Positions 24,755 through 59,700 of a stretch of 60,000 bases of DNA are shown in pieces. The notes under the pieces were generated by a model. That model had not been told where the DNA came from. It made no database searches and saw only the letters and a list, made by a program, of their open reading frames with translations. How positions within the stretch are numbered: position 1 is the stretch's first letter; every line of letters begins with the position of its first letter. Position numbers and translations under genes: made by a program. The stretch is from Apostichopus japonicus (Eukaryota > Echinodermata > Holothuroidea > Aspidochirotida > Stichopodidae), in the NCBI RefSeq assembly GCF_037975245.1, contig NC_092577.1, forward strand, positions 11,662,013 to 11,722,012. The letters run 5' to 3'.

Positions 24755-26239
24755 GTTGCATGTCCCCTCCCCCTTCTCTTTCCACCTGGCTCTTTGACCT
24801 CCAGGTGTCTGAAGTCCTTGAATGTGTCACACAGTGCAGATCTATATATTTATTTCAACTTGCAAGGGGATGTATAGTGTACAGCACAAAGTTGTCTGCA
24901 TTATATTTGATCATGGAATTCAAACCTTGTTTTTCAGTGATGGTAAAGCAAATTGCTTCCAGGGCAATTAGTAATAAAGTCTACTAATCATATATATGAA
25001 TAGACATCTCACTTCCTTGGTTTTAAATGAAGACTTAAAACCAATCCAGCCATTTTGGTACATCATGTAACTGACTATGTATCATATATGGTGTAGGTTC
25101 ATTAGGTCAGGGCTGCTCAGGCTATAGTAGATGGGATCATAAACCAATTTAACCTTAATGTATGACATTAAATGATCTCAGGTTTTCTCTTAATGGATGC
25201 CATTAAATGATCTCAGGTTATGTAATAGGACCATACATCTTGCCTTTAACTGTTTGGATAAAATGGTTGTCCAGAAACTACGCCAACAAGAGACCCTCAA
25301 TTAAATGTTTTATTGTGTTTGACTTTAATTGTACACTAAGTAGGAGCCTATATATTGTCTGTGCAGACATATTTACTAGGACTTGTATATATTTGCGTAC
25401 TATTTGTCTCGTAAGGAATGGGGTATAAAATGTAAGTAAATTTAATTTATATTCTTGATGACTATCAAGACAAATAAATAAATGAAAGAGCAGAGCTTCT
25501 CTATAACAGAATAAACCAAGCTAAGAGCTGTGTGGTACTTTTATTCCTGGACAGTACTGTACGACAGTATACATGGAAATAGTGAAACATACTAAGCACA
25601 ACAGGCTGTGGTTATAGTGTCCAGGCCCGCTGTGGCATTTTGTGTCCCTCTCAGTCATTATGGCTTGAAATTTAAGCACCATACCATGTACATGCATACA
25701 TGTATGCGTTGTACAGTAGTACATGTACATTTATGAAAACAAAATGTTTTGATCATCGCATATATTCAATCTGTGGCCTACATAATTTCATCATTTATAA
25801 CTAAAAACTCCACACAAGGCCCTGTTTTGGACCCTCACATGACGACAAACATATTTATCCTGAACAACTTTGGTACACCATAATTCAAACTTGATATCCA
25901 CAATATTTCAGCATATATATTTGAACAAAAGCTCTAAGGACCTCTCGTGACCCAAACGACCTTCAAATTAATGAAATGTGATAGCATACATGAAGACTTA
26001 TCTCACACAAACCCATGACCAAATTTCAGCCAAATTGAATGAGAAATGAGGTTATTATGGCAGTCATTCAAAGTTTAAACACCCCAAAAACAAAAAGTGA
26101 CAGAATTTTGGCAGAATCGCATGCTTGCCCGCTAAATATCTGGTTTGTAATTCATTTGGGTCAAAAAAAAGATAAAAAACATCTCTTTGTTCCGATGTAT
26201 CTTTGTCCTGACAATATGAAATAATTTTTGGACTCGTAA

Positions 26240-26605
26240 ATTTTTCAGACCAACTTTTTTCAGACCCAACTTTTTTTTACCTAGTTTTTTTTTTGACCAA
26301 CAGGTTTTCGGACCAAATATTTTTGGACCAACATATTTTTGTGACCAACATTTGTTTACTCAAATTTTTTTGGAACCAACATGTTATGGTACCAACATTT
26401 TTTGTCACCAATGTTTTCAGACCAATTTTTTTAGGACCCAAATTTTTGGGACCAAAAAAAGCGAGTCCCCCCCCCAAAAAAAAATAAGTCCAAAATAAAT
26501 GTTGGTCCAAAAAAAATTGGGTCCAAAAAAATTTGGGTCCAAAAGTATGTTTACTCTCAATAAAATTGGTCCCAAAAAATTGTGGTCACAAAACTAGTTT
26601 TCTTG
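26240..26605. repeat. ACCAA / TTGGT low-complexity array that changes strand
   Basis: From 26250 to about 26460 the plus strand repeats ACCAA(C) followed by runs of T. After a poly-C/poly-A centre near 26465-26485 it repeats TTGGGTCC followed by runs of A, the reverse complement of the first half. The array is thus a diffuse inverted repeat. Confidence 0.7.
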
Positions 26606-28639
26606 GTACCTGTACAACCAAATTTTTGGATAAAAAGGATTGCTCCGATTGCTTCGAAATTTTTCTTTTTGTCGGAACATAGAGACTTCGGAACATAGGG
26701 ATGTCACCACTACAACCAGTGCTGTAACCATCACGAAGCCAGTGTTATCCAAATATATTATCAATACTGACACAGTGTCCAGACTTATCACCTCCTGTTG
26801 ACTTTGCAGTCTCCTTCCTTTCAATAGGTGTCTTAAGAGGATGTTGCTTAGCTACTGAATAAATTTACTTAATGCTATTGTACCCGACCTGTTGAGTGTT
26901 TGTATAATACTGTAATATTGATGAGCAGTTTGTGCTTCTCTGGAGAGAAGGTGGACTATACATATTGGCTGCTTCAGGCCTGTGAATATAATTCACTAAA
27001 AGCAGCATTTCAATTTGAGTTGATTTTTGCCAAGTTTTAATGTCATTAATATTAATATAGCCACTAGAGTACATGTTGTCCTTAGAACTGGCACTAAAAG
27101 TAACAATTTAACAGATTTTGTGTTTTAGCTAATTTTAGCTAAAACTGATTTTTATGCCTTAGCTCTCTCACCTTTCATGCCTGAGCTTTGGTCTCTAAAG
27201 TCTCTAAATATGCTAGGAGGTCCAATAACGGTCACATGTGCTCATACTTGTTGAAATACAGTACCACTACAATACTTAATTCATCCTCGTTAGATAATAA
27301 AAATTAATCGAAGATATCGCCATGAAAAAATCTGGGCAAAAATGTTGTTTTTTCAAAACTTAAATTAAAAGAAAACTCTTTTTCATAGTCTGGAATGTTG
27401 TTGTAACTGCTTTCATGTAGATTTGGCTGTATGCCCAGCTGTCTTTCATCTCTCGTCACCAAGGATACAGTCTTAACAGATCACTTTCAAGGTTCATAAT
27501 CCAATAAGAACGATCATGTTAATTTTCTTTACTTTCCTGTTCTGTTTGAAGAATACTGTACATAAATTTTCCTTCCTGTTTGGTCGAAAAGTGGTTCTAA
27601 AACTGAACAAAACATAGTTGTCATGACCTCTATGGGGGTTGTCCAATGATCTGAACTTTTCACCCATCCCACCTGTGTGGCAGCCGTTAAGAAGGATAGC
27701 CAATCACATGTGACATAAACAATGGTGGAATGGGCTACCCATGGGGTGATAGTCTGATTTTCAGGGGTGATAAAAGAGGATCATCCTGGAATTATGAATT
27801 ATGAATGTGTTGATGTAATTTGATTTGCAGTCCTGGTCTTGTCTTGATCTTGCCAAGCCACAGAACCAGATATCAACAGAGTTCTCTGCATGGCCAAGCC
27901 ACTTCTGTTTAACCATAATGTGTTATAATCCTCCTGTGGAATTTTAAACCAGATCCCTGCAAGTTGAGTTCCTCTACCCAGTATTAAAGTTTTCCATGCT
28001 GTAGTTTGTAAAGATTCCATTCTGTATGTTTTGCTTGTCTACAGTAATTATCCTTACCAATCTATTAATATTAATTTAATAGTCTGTTTTCTGTTTACAA
28101 ATTGCATTTGCTATTAAACCTTCTTCGTAAGGTTGGATCAGGCTTTTCCCTCCACCGCCGCCCCCCCACTCCACCCCTCACACAATAGGGACTTGAGGCA
28201 GAATGTTAGTACATGGAGTGCCACAATAATTCTTTATTTCTAGCTACGGTGCTACCACTGTATACTGTAATACAGTAGGCCATGGTCCAGTATTCAGCTA
28301 AATATGACAGTATCCACAAATTCAGGCTGGAAAATAATTATAAATAGGATCAGCTTGGACTGTGTACATAGTGATTGATCAGAAAAATTGAAATGTCATA
28401 AATAGACTTTTTAGAATGTGGAAAGGGAATTTACAAAGAGAATGAAATAATTAATCAAAAGGGGAGTTTGTGAACAAAAGTGAAGAAACTTTGAGCTCTT
28501 CCAGGCCTGTTAATCGTGCACAGCTGAATTCTGTATCCTGTACATCCATTCTGTTAAACTGAAGGCAGAAGTTGTTTTGCTAGTGCTCCCACAGAGGTAT
28601 ATATATGTCCAACTGCATGTGAATATTGCACTGTTTGTT

Positions 28640-28890
28640 TAAAAAAAAAAAAATGAAAAATATACAAAAAAAAACCGAAATGGAAAATAAAATTACTGCT
28701 TGTTCAGAATTCATTCAAATGAATGCTTGCATAATCCAATGGGTAAAATATAAATTAAGAAAAATTTAAAAAAATGAAATATTATACCAAAAAAACCTGA
28801 AATGGAAAAAAAAACTTACTGCTTGTTCAGAAGTCGTTCAAATGAATGCTTGCATTTATAATCCAAAGGGTAAAATATAACTAAAACTGT
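28640..28890. repeat. tandem duplication, two copies of about 125 bp
   Basis: 28648-28760 and 28772-28890 both contain ACTGCTTGTTCAGAA, TTCAAATGAATGCTTGCAT and GGGTAAAATATAA, each preceded by poly-A and an AACC(T)GAAATGGAAAA block. Confidence 0.75.
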
Positions 28891-30429
28891 ACTCTATGGG
28901 TATATACATAGGTATAATACTTGTATGCATTAATTACTGGAATTTATACTCAAAACAAGTCTTAATTAAGTAACTCAGCACCCCAGGTGATGTTGCTGAG
29001 CCAGCACATACTTAAAATAGTTAATTTTACACATGAGTCTACATGAGTTTATGAGGAGTATACACCTTTAACATATAAAAGCAAGTAACATTGCCAAATG
29101 TAGGGATGATTATTAAATCATTACAGGACCTCTTCATTCACTCGTGCTCTAAATTTGGAGGTGACAATTTTAATCAAATTCTACTAGAACCGTATAGTGC
29201 AAATATTGAGTGATCCTATCGTTACACATTTCTAAAGGTTTTTTTTTTTTTCATGTTCCAGTTTATCGATCTATTGTCACTGAATGGTCTACAATTAAAT
29301 TTCCCCTCCAAGGCCCTCCATTGAATTGATCCTAGCAGACAACCAGTTCCCCTACCAGTCGGTTTTAAGAAGCGAGATTAGGTGTCCCTTTATGCGATGG
29401 TGTTACATCCAAACAATCAGGTCAACAGACTGGAAAAATTCCATTCTCTGCTCTTGATCCGTATCAAATACCCGTTTCCACACAATATCAATCACCGTAT
29501 CCAGTGGCCTTCTTGCATACTAGTGGAATCGATGGCGAGACTTAATAAACAACATTTTGAAGATCGATAAACTCTTTTACGGTGGACAATAATTCCACTG
29601 GTAGAAGCATTCTGACAATAGACAATTGTTTTTCTTTCTTTTCTCATGCGGTAATCAGATCAATATAGACCATTGTATTCCTCAAAAGGACTATGTCATT
29701 CTGGTGTCACGTCTCTCGAGATAATGAAACAAACAGCTCCTCTGGAAAGTCAGGGGGAGAAGTGGACATGTGTTTTGAGGCTGTGCATCTTGAAACTATG
29801 AATGCAGTTAATTGATTTATTAGGACGAAGACTTAATACTTTGATCTGTTTGGATATATTTATCTCATTGCTGCATTGGTGGGATTATGCAGGTCATACA
29901 CCGAAACTGTACCTTACTAAAATTAAATTGCCGTTTTGTAATTAAAGGTATTTCATGGGAATGTTTGGTCTTCAATGGCATCTACAATATCAGCTGTGGT
30001 TTATTAACAGATCTGAAAGTATTGCTATTTATAACATTTTGTGGAAAATGTATCTATTTTCAAACTATAGTACTGTATGTAGGTAATTACTCGACACTGA
30101 TTCACATAGAGAACATTCAGTGGTTTGATTTTTCCGATCATAACTGTAATTTATTTTATTTTATTTGTAAACCAAAAATTATTTCACTCCAATTTCTCGA
30201 TCATTTATGATCAAGATATTGGATCGAGGCGATCAGTCCGCAATGATCAACAAACAGGAAGTTACATAGAATATACAGCGTTAGCCATGTAGATGTTTCC
30301 GCATACTCCTTGTAATAGTTGCAAGCACCCTTGAATCAGATCCGAGCGGATCGTCGCAATGAACAGGACATGATGTCATGTCTTTGTGATCTCCGGTCGT
30401 TGTGATCCAACTAGAATACACACTTGTTA

Positions 30430-30705
30430 TTTTGAATATTTTCATCTCCGGATCTGATCTCCCCCAAGAGACTTACGGTTTGAGAACGTTTGCATCCAGT
30501 GCACCGTGCCTGTGGAACTCACTTCCAGAACATAAAAATGTGCAATACTGTGAACAGTTTCAAATCAGCAGCACTCAAAACGTATCTCTTCACCAAAGAT
30601 TATGTTATAATTGTTATTATTTTTTTAAGCACTACGAGAATTATTTCATAGTTTGTTTGGCGCTATATTAAACTTTATGTATTTATTTATTTATTTATTT
30701 AATTA
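30430..30705 (+). mobile_element. LINE 3' end fragment (CR1/L2-like)
   Basis: Coding traces include LRTFASSAPCLWNSLPE, matching the RAFS.SAP.LWNSLP block near the end of CR1/L2-type reverse transcriptases. The next block (SFKSAALKTYLF) continues in another frame, showing a frameshift. The fragment ends in GGCGCTATATTAAA and a TTTA-rich repeat tail, typical of L2/CR1 3' ends. It is 5'-truncated and dead. Confidence 0.65.
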
Positions 30706-30919
30706 TGATATCTGGTTCAGATCCAGAGTGGGAGAGATTTATAAATTCATGCTACAAAGTTGATCCAGGGCAGAGGATCAGACCCCACTGCTTGGTAGAT
30801 CTATAGTAGTCTAGTGTTAAAGAACACTCTAGATGTGTACTCTACCTAGAGCAACACGAAATCATGGATATTGATTGATTGATTGATTGATTTTGTTCTG
30901 TCTGTCATTCATTGTACAG

Positions 30920-52311
<21,392 letters not shown>

Positions 52312-52440
52312 AAGCCAGTTAACTTCATTCAGCTAGAAAAGTTGATCAAATTCCTTCGTTCATTTCAATATATACTTGCCCTAACTTTGCCAGTTAATTA
52401 CGATAATTAAAATGTTTCTATGATGTCCGCAGCTATTGCT

Positions 52441-52446
52441 ATTAAA
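52441..52446 (+). promoter_or_regulatory. candidate polyadenylation signal ATTAAA
   Basis: A variant hexamer 130 bases after the DYRK4-like stop. The context is AT-rich, so support is weak. Confidence 0.3.
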
Positions 52447-52730
52447 GTCAGTAAGTTTATATAAAAATTCTACATGCTTTTTAGAGCAAAACAATATGAA
52501 GTTTTCTTTTTGATTTTTACTTTCTTATGACTTCCATAGTTTTAAATACCAGATTATATGGATTCCCAGCTTTCATCTTTTAATGTAAAACACATATAAT
52601 AACATTTATGACAAATTTGGAACAACTTTTTTCACTTTTGAATGAGTATTTCAGTTTTATATGTTCAATTTATTCAAGATATTAATTAAACTTATATTAA
52701 TGGGCCTGAGTAATTACATTTTGATAACTA

Positions 52731-52736
<6 letters not shown>

Positions 52737-52781
<45 letters not shown>
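52737..52781. repeat. (AT)n microsatellite
   Basis: A short AT tract directly beside the tRNA-like end of a minus-strand SINE-like repeat, as at 12.4-13.5 kb. Confidence 0.92.
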
Positions 52782-52785
<4 letters not shown>

Positions 52786-52787
52786 TT

Positions 52788-53125
52788 CACCAGGATTCGA
52801 ACCTGGGCCTCCCGCTTTATATGCGGACACCCTAACCACTAGGCTATGGACGCGTTTGTCACTTGTATCGAACAATACTAGTTCTGTTTTGATGACATAT
52901 TTTGCCTTACTCTAGTGATCAAACATGATGCTAACCAACTCCAAAATCATTTGTGATTCCTAAAGCTGGATCTCGAAAGAGATACTTTGAACAGACTTAA
53001 TGTTAATGAAATGGAGGTAAACGACAAAAGCAAATGAATATATAATATTGAAACCGTAGTGAGTTGGAAATTCAAGAACAGTGAAAAAGCTTCCAGGTCC
53101 CACCTGGATTCGAACCCGGGCCTAC
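52788..53125 (-). mobile_element. tRNA-headed SINE-like repeat with a tRNA-like segment at both ends
   Basis: Read on the minus strand: a B box (GGTTCGAATCC, 53116-53106), a body matching 12586-12838 (ACTGTTCTTGAATTTCC ... AAGTGACAAAC), then a full tRNA-like unit at 52853-52788 with CCTAGTGGTTAGGG, CCGC/GCGG stem and another GGTTCGAATCC. The body is thus flanked by two tRNA-like modules, so the family may be a dimer or tandem unit. Confidence 0.7.
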
Positions 53126-53139
53126 GATTTCAATTATAT

Positions 53140-53207
53140 ATGTATATATTCATTTGCCTTTGTCGTTACCTACATTTCATGAACATAAAGTCTGTTCAAA
53201 GTATAAA
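53140..53207 (+). mobile_element. fragment of the same SINE-like body, inverted
   Basis: TATTCATTTGCCTTTGTCG and AACATAAAGTCTGTTCAAAG match the body at 12645-12700 in plus orientation, facing away from the minus copy at 52788-53125. The two are joined by an AT-rich centre near 53130-53145. Confidence 0.65.
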
Positions 53208-55654
53208 GAAAAACGTGCAGAAACAAAGAAATTTGTCATAATATTGTAAATGCAATTATGGATCCCTTTTGTTACTCCAAAAACCCATTATATATCATTT
53301 TAATTGGAGATATTTTATCCTCCCCTTTTCACGTTTTCTTCAACTTCCATTTCCTTTCATTTCAAATACTTGTGTTTTTCTTGGGATATTTATTTATTGC
53401 TTTACTAATTTTCACCTAACAAGCTTTCAAACCCAAAACATAATAAAATCAAATTAATTATCTTTGCAATGTAACAGAGAAACAATGTAAGTTTGCTGTG
53501 GAAACCTGCCTTGAAGTATATCAACGTGAAAAACGTTAAAAGCAATATGCTGTTTGTAAGTTTCACAATTTGTAAATAAAATGCTAACTATGCATATATA
53601 TATATATTTAAAACAAAATATGGTAATTTCTTTTTTCAATCTTTTCCCTTTGTTGACATGTTTTTCAGTTATGTCAGATTTTAATGATTTTTTAAGCCAT
53701 CCCTTTTTATATATATATATATTAAGTTTCTAAAACCAACATGAGTTTTGAGAAAATCAAGTGAAAAGATTTTCCATGAGAGTTGATGAGTGATATCGTT
53801 TGCAGAACCTTTTATATGCACCTTGAACTCTATCTTCAACGTAGATATATCTGCAAAAAAATGAAATACCAAAAGATATATTTCCAATCCACATTTCTCT
53901 TTGTAAAGTTTAAACTCCCACATGGTGGATTAATATTAATTAAAATAAAGGCAGGGGTGGATCAGCCTACTGGATCAAAAACTATCACTTTGCTGGGTTG
54001 AGAGATGTTGAAGGTGCCAATTTCTTCTTGGTCTTCCCGATTACAGGAAATACAGGATTGGTCGAAAATGGTGTTAGTCACACTCAAGGCACTATGTGTT
54101 TTGCTTGTCTCAATAGAGACTCTTGCACTAACAGTTTGATTCACTGAGCCAGTACCAATTTAGGTACCTGTATGCTATGGATAAAGGGTATTTCTCAATA
54201 TTGCTGATATCAAAATTCCTTTTGTAGCTAACAGAAAAATAAAATCTGATATTAGTTTTTTTGGCATAATTCAAACAGAACTTCCATGGTTTATGTAGGT
54301 TCTGTTTTTGTATTTGTATTTTTTTCAACAAAAACTCTTGGATCACGAAAAGACTTAAATCTCAAAGCTTTTCCTTTGCAGGGTAAATGATGCACAGTCA
54401 CTTAAAACTGAAATCAACAAACTTGTTGATTAGATTTCTTGTAAGGGTGGGGGTGGACATCACTCCATGGCCATTAAAAACTGCCCAATAAGGCAACTGT
54501 TGGTCATTGAAAATGTTTGCGTACGTACCCGCCATTTTATGGTGCTTGATATATTTTTTTTTCTTTCTTTTTTTCACCTTGATTAAACAATGAATTTTTT
54601 TCCCAAGTGGATTGATATTATATTTCCTCAAACAATTGATGTTGAGATATTAAGCCACTATTTTTGCTATTCTCAGGTAAGATGCACTGTTTCCATTCCT
54701 CCTCGACTCCTCATCTATAGCTTTGCTCGGTATCTTTAGAATGAAGATCCTGTTGCCAGAATATATTGCAGGGTGTAAAATATTTATTAGAAGAGGCGTT
54801 TAAGCTGGGCATTATTGGCATTGCCATCTATATGTGTGGGTACTTTGAAATGTAGGACATTTTTAACTACAATAATCTATGGTGGTAGGGGGGGGGGGAA
54901 CTCAATTAAGTAAGTTTCTATGGGGGGGGGCCAGAGAAAGACATTGATTGGAGGAAAGGGCCACAGAGAATCACAACCTCATTATAAATAGATAGGACCA
55001 TTGTAGAGGAAGGGCCAGTATGATGCAAATGCCCAAGGCCTTAAGGATTTGCATATTCATTTAGTTGCAAAACTGTGGGACAGTTTTTACTCACAGGCCA
55101 GAATGAAATGTCTCACAGACGGGATAAGACCAATGGACCACTTATTGAGAACCTCCTGATGCACACCACATAGCTGGAACAATTGCAACATTACGTTGAC
55201 CTAATTGTTCTTTTTAAAACATATATGACTGACTTTTATCAAGTGCAGTGCCAACTTCGCTACTCATTGAAATAATTTTGTGCTTATAAATTAGATAAAA
55301 AGAAGGTAAAAATAATAATCGTCCTTTACCATTTTCAAGATGTTTGGATTGACTCTTGTACGTAAGGATGTAATCTGTGCTATTCGAAAAGAATTGATAA
55401 AATATGGGAATTAATTGAATATCATATTTGGCCGGCTGCTTTATGTTACCAGAAATGTATTAAACCTTCACAAAAAATAAATAACTTCTTGATTTCTCAT
55501 GTTTTGTGTATTTTTGTTATTCTTTCTCTTTACATGCTGTATAAATAAATGAACTGACGACCATTGGCTGCATAAATTATCATTATAATAGGAATTGATT
55601 TATAAAAGAACATTGTTCAGTAGAATAAATTATCACTATAATAGAACACTAACA

Positions 55655-56045
55655 ATTAAAATGGAAAGAAAGTTAGCAGCCGCACAACATAACATGGAGA
55701 GGAGTATGCTTAACATAACATACAAAGATCACAAAACCAATAAGTGGATAAGGGAACAGACAAAGGTACAGGATATAATGGAAGTAATCAAACATCGTAA
55801 ATGGACATGGGCCGGCCATGTCACTAGAAGGGGAGATGGAAGATGGAGCACGCTAACCACTGTATGGACACAGCTTGACGGGAAAAGGAACAGAGGCAGG
55901 CAAAGAAAGAGATGGAGAGATGAAATACAGAAATTCTGGAATGAAACCAATTGGTACACACATGCAAGGGAGAGAGAGAGTTGGAGATATCATGCTGAGG
56001 CCTTCATCCAGCAGTGGATCGACAACGGCTGAAGAAGAAGATAAT
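55655..56045 (+). mobile_element. RTE-type LINE 3' fragment
   Basis: The frame to the stop at 56030-56032 carries the C-terminal pattern of RTE-clade reverse transcriptases: ERSMLNITYKDHKTNKWIRE, a WTWAGHVTRR motif, RGRQRKRWRDEI and a terminal WRYHAEAFIQQW. The stop is followed by an AAGAAGAAGATAATAG tail of simple repeats. The endonuclease and catalytic RT are missing, so it is a dead 5'-truncated copy. Confidence 0.75.
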
Positions 56046-56284
56046 AGGAATAGTATACAGCTTTATCTGGCCTACGAAAGTGCAACCACTAGCTATTTAG
56101 ATGATGTTTTCTTCTGGGCTTTCAAATATCTGTGGGAGAAACAAATTCAGACAATGAATGAGCAAATAGAAAATAAAAAAAAATGTAGAGATATTTTTGT
56201 ATAAGTGACTCAGTAGTTGCAATGAACAGTTAGTGCTGCTGATGGCTGAGATATTACAGGCGTAGTCCTTTGTATGCTTGTGAG

Positions 56285-56790
56285 GACAGGTTGAGAATAT
56301 GTTACATGACATGTGAGGACAGGTTGAAAATATGACACGTGAGGACATGGTAAGAATATGTCACATGACATGTGAGGACAGGTTGAGAATATGTTACATG
56401 ACATGTGAGGACAGGTTGAGAATATGTAACATGACATGTGAGGACAGGTTGAGAATATGTTACATGACATGTGAGGACAGGTTGAAAATATGTCACATGA
56501 CATGCAAGGACAGGTTGAGAACATGTCACATGACATGTGGGGACAGGTTGAGAATATGACACGTGAGGACATGGTAAGAATATGTCACATGATATGTGAG
56601 GACAGGTTGAGAATATGTTACATGACATGTGAGGACAGGTTGAGAATATGTTACATGACATGTGAGGACAGGTTGAGAATATGTCACATGATATGTGAGG
56701 ACAGGTTGAGAATATGTTACATGACATGTGAGGACAGGTTGAGAATATGTTACATGACATGTGAGGACAGGTTGAGAATATGTCACTACA
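56285..56790 (+). repeat. 33-bp minisatellite (ACATGACATGTGAGGACAGG)
   Basis: About fifteen imperfect 33-bp units, each with the near-palindrome ACATGACATGT, then GAGGACAGGTTGAGAATATG. The unit length divides by three, so several frames on both strands stay open; none is a real gene. Two variant units contain ACACGTGAGG. Confidence 0.93.
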
Positions 56791-56799
56791 TGTTAGCAC

Positions 56800-59700
56800 A
56801 TTGGAAATGTATTACGTGACATGTGAGGACAAGTTGAGAATGTGTCACATGACATGTCACACTATTGTTGTGCATAACGTCACAGGAAACTGACACAAAT
56901 TAGTTGTACCACATCTGTGTCTAGAGGGTACCACATCTGTGCCATGAGGGTACCACATGTGTCTGGTTTGCGATTGATTATTCAGCCTTCGATTCATACG
57001 GATAGACAAACCCTTGGAGGCAAACACTAAACAAAGTGTGCTCATTTGATCACAGTTTTTTTTTTGCATTTCACTGAGAAAAAACAACTGATCAGAATTC
57101 ATCTTAAAAGACATTCATTATTAACCTGCATTGCAAGGGAATTAATTTACATTCTAACATATATGTAAGTGTATATTTTATTTTATATTTTTACGTTTAC
57201 TATTTCAGTGTTCATTGTGATTTATTTTGTGTTTTTATTCATATTTTGGCTTAGCGTTTTGTAGCGCTAAATGAGTATTACCCTTGAAAGTTTAAAAAAA
57301 AAAGAAAAAAAAAATTCCACTCCGTATATGTATGTATAAAGGGCAAATCATCGATCATTGGATTTACTGTCATACTTCTTATGTTTGGTGTACACCGCAC
57401 CCATGTACCACAGATTCGCAAGGTGCGTGTCAAATAATATACATACATGCCACACAAACAGGGTACCAAATGTTCCCGTGTAAAGTTTGATCAATGCTGC
57501 ACACAAAGTTACGCAAACTACATGTCCTGCACAGTATTTTAACAAGAACTGCCTTCAATGCTCGTAATCCACAAATAGAAATTAAGGCCGTTTACTGTCG
57601 AAATCACTGTTCAGATTTTGATTACAGTATAACAGTCAGAAAGTGATTACTCGTCGGCTTAGACAAGTCATCAATCTGGTTATTGGGTCCAAAAGGTAAG
57701 ATAAAGATCGGGTAAGATAAACATTTGAGCGCTACAAGTAGTGATCAAGTTAAATAATAGTTCCTCATTGACAGTTAATTAAGGTCCGAATCCTGTTGGC
57801 TGTGTTGTATTACATACATATATAGCTGTTCCGCGATGTGTCTATCATTGACACCGCATAAGCTTAAGTTTCACTGTGCTTTCTGTACACTGCGTTAATC
57901 CGATTAGCCGTAGTTTCGTGGATATACAAACATGTTTTCATGATATCGAACGGTGATACCTTGCTACCGACGTTGAATAACATTCAGTGAGTATCTTATG
58001 TTAGTTTTAATGTTCTTAGGTATGAGTTTCAATGTTAATTTTATATATACCTACCTGGGATATGTACAGTATGGAAACTTGCAGTGTAGTAGAACAAATT
58101 GGAATAAATACAGTAGGCCATACAACTGCCTACAGGTGTTGTGTAGTAGCCTACAAGTATGTCGTGTAATTCGTAGCTATTGTCGGACATTTCGCAACTA
58201 GCCGAGATATTCACCGTATCAATATAAATGAAGCCATAGAATAACACATAATTATCTTCATACATAACTTTCATGGTATGGAGATTATTGTTTAGGCTAC
58301 AGTACATCAACATCACATGCATGAGTTGAACCAACTGGGCAAAGAATCCAAACTTTTTCATGGTACTGCTGAAACATTCACAGCCCTATTTCTCTTCCAC
58401 CAAGTGGTCTCTTGACCATTCCATTAACTCATTTACTGTATGTGATGTGTTACATGATCCAAATGACACAGGTGGTCAAACGGCCCACACAGGGTGGGGG
58501 AGGGGGATTTCGGGCATAGACAGCCCTGGAGCCTGGGGTAAATTAGGACACCAGGTAATTTGGACTGGTAATGTATTGGATAAAAACAGTATATTTTCAC
58601 TTCTATAATGTATGAAAGGTGTAAAAGGAGGGGATGTGAGCGGGGAGGCAGAGACCGTTACCTTCCTGAGGCCCAATTAATTACTTGGGCTCCCTTCAAA
58701 GCACTTGCATGTTTAGGAATGATTGAAGCGAGCTGTCTATGGAAACCAGTTAGGTTAGCATACTCAGTTTCTCCAGCCCTAAAGGTCATGTCTTATTTGT
58801 ACCAAGGAATAAGTTTAAACTCAATTTAGAAAGCTGATTTAGAACTAAGAACCATATCTCGGATGAATCATCATGGATGGATGAATAGGGGGAGAGGGAG
58901 GGGGGAGGGAGATGAGATACCGTGGTGTGGTGTGTCCACATAATAAGTGAATTGTTATAATATGAACTGTAAGATAGGATGACAATCTGCAGAAATGATG
59001 CACAAATTATCCTATGAAGCATGATTCAGTCAAGCTTGTTACTTTGTGAGTGCAGGACAAGGTTGTCACATTGTTCTCTCCCTGTTCAACATTAGCTTTA
59101 AATGTTCCACAACCCATGTAGACTGGTCAAGCACCCATGTGCCTTGTTGGTCCATCCAATTTACCACTGTATATAGGCCTACAGTAGGTATCATGAGAAC
59201 AAAATTGGTGATAGATTGATAATTCAATATCCTCCTGGTGACCGGTCCCTACTGTAGAAATTGCTGGCAAATGCATAACTGTCATCGAACAGTCCACAAT
59301 CGAGCATCCATTGAATCATTCCCCCATATTGCAAAAGGACTAGATTGAATTCGGGAATTGAATATATCGATAATTTGACCAATTCGATAGTAATCTTCTC
59401 TTCCCCTCTTTCACCCCCCCCCCCCCCCTAGGAACCAATAAGAAGGAAGAATAAAACCCTTCGAACCAATAAGAAGGAAGAAAAAAGTTTCTCATGCAAA
59501 AGAGATATTGACCTCTCTACATGATTGACATTGATGTTCTTTACCTCAAATGGCGTATGTGTGTTCAAAATAGCAATGGTTTTCACTATCGCTCCCACTC
59601 ATTACATGTGGAAAGTTTTTCGGCGTTGTTCCAGCATCTGCGAAGGAAGCAAAGTCCTTTGGGAATTGAAAGTTCATCAGTACTTATTGCCCCCAACTAC

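Larger units (their letters stand above)
18616..30370. other. long stretch with no confident gene
   Basis: This 11.7-kb stretch is mostly non-coding and AT-rich. It contains the direct-repeat pair at 19.1/20.3 kb, a 13-27-bp minisatellite at 22.19-22.45 kb, the ACCAA/TTGGT array at 26.24-26.60 kb, a hairpin at 24727-24754 and a tandem duplication at 28.64-28.89 kb. Two weak exon candidates (19704-19773 and 21947-22111) are listed separately. It may be intron or upstream region of the DYRK4-like gene. Confidence 0.45.
52312..55640. other. downstream intergenic region
   Basis: After the kinase 3' UTR there is the SINE-like pair and AT-rich DNA. No gene was recognised; open frames at 53.3-54.6 kb are short and lysine/isoleucine/phenylalanine-rich, as expected of AT-rich DNA. 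Poly-G tracts occur near 54890 and 54925. Confidence 0.45.

Noticed and set aside
27799-28020. A 73-codon minus-strand frame with mixed composition
   Set aside because: No family recognised, no splice context or polyadenylation signal nearby; too weak to list as a gene.
52788-52853. A genuine tRNA gene on the minus strand
   Set aside because: The A and B boxes fit, but the acceptor stem does not pair and the anticodon loop differs among copies; it is a SINE head.
56285-56790. Regular repeat array resembling a CRISPR
   Set aside because: Units are contiguous and degenerate with no unique spacers, in a eukaryotic genome; it is a minisatellite.
56210-56819. Several Cys/His/Met-rich open frames up to 165 codons
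   Set aside because: They follow the 33-bp minisatellite, whose length divides by three, so all frames tend to stay open.
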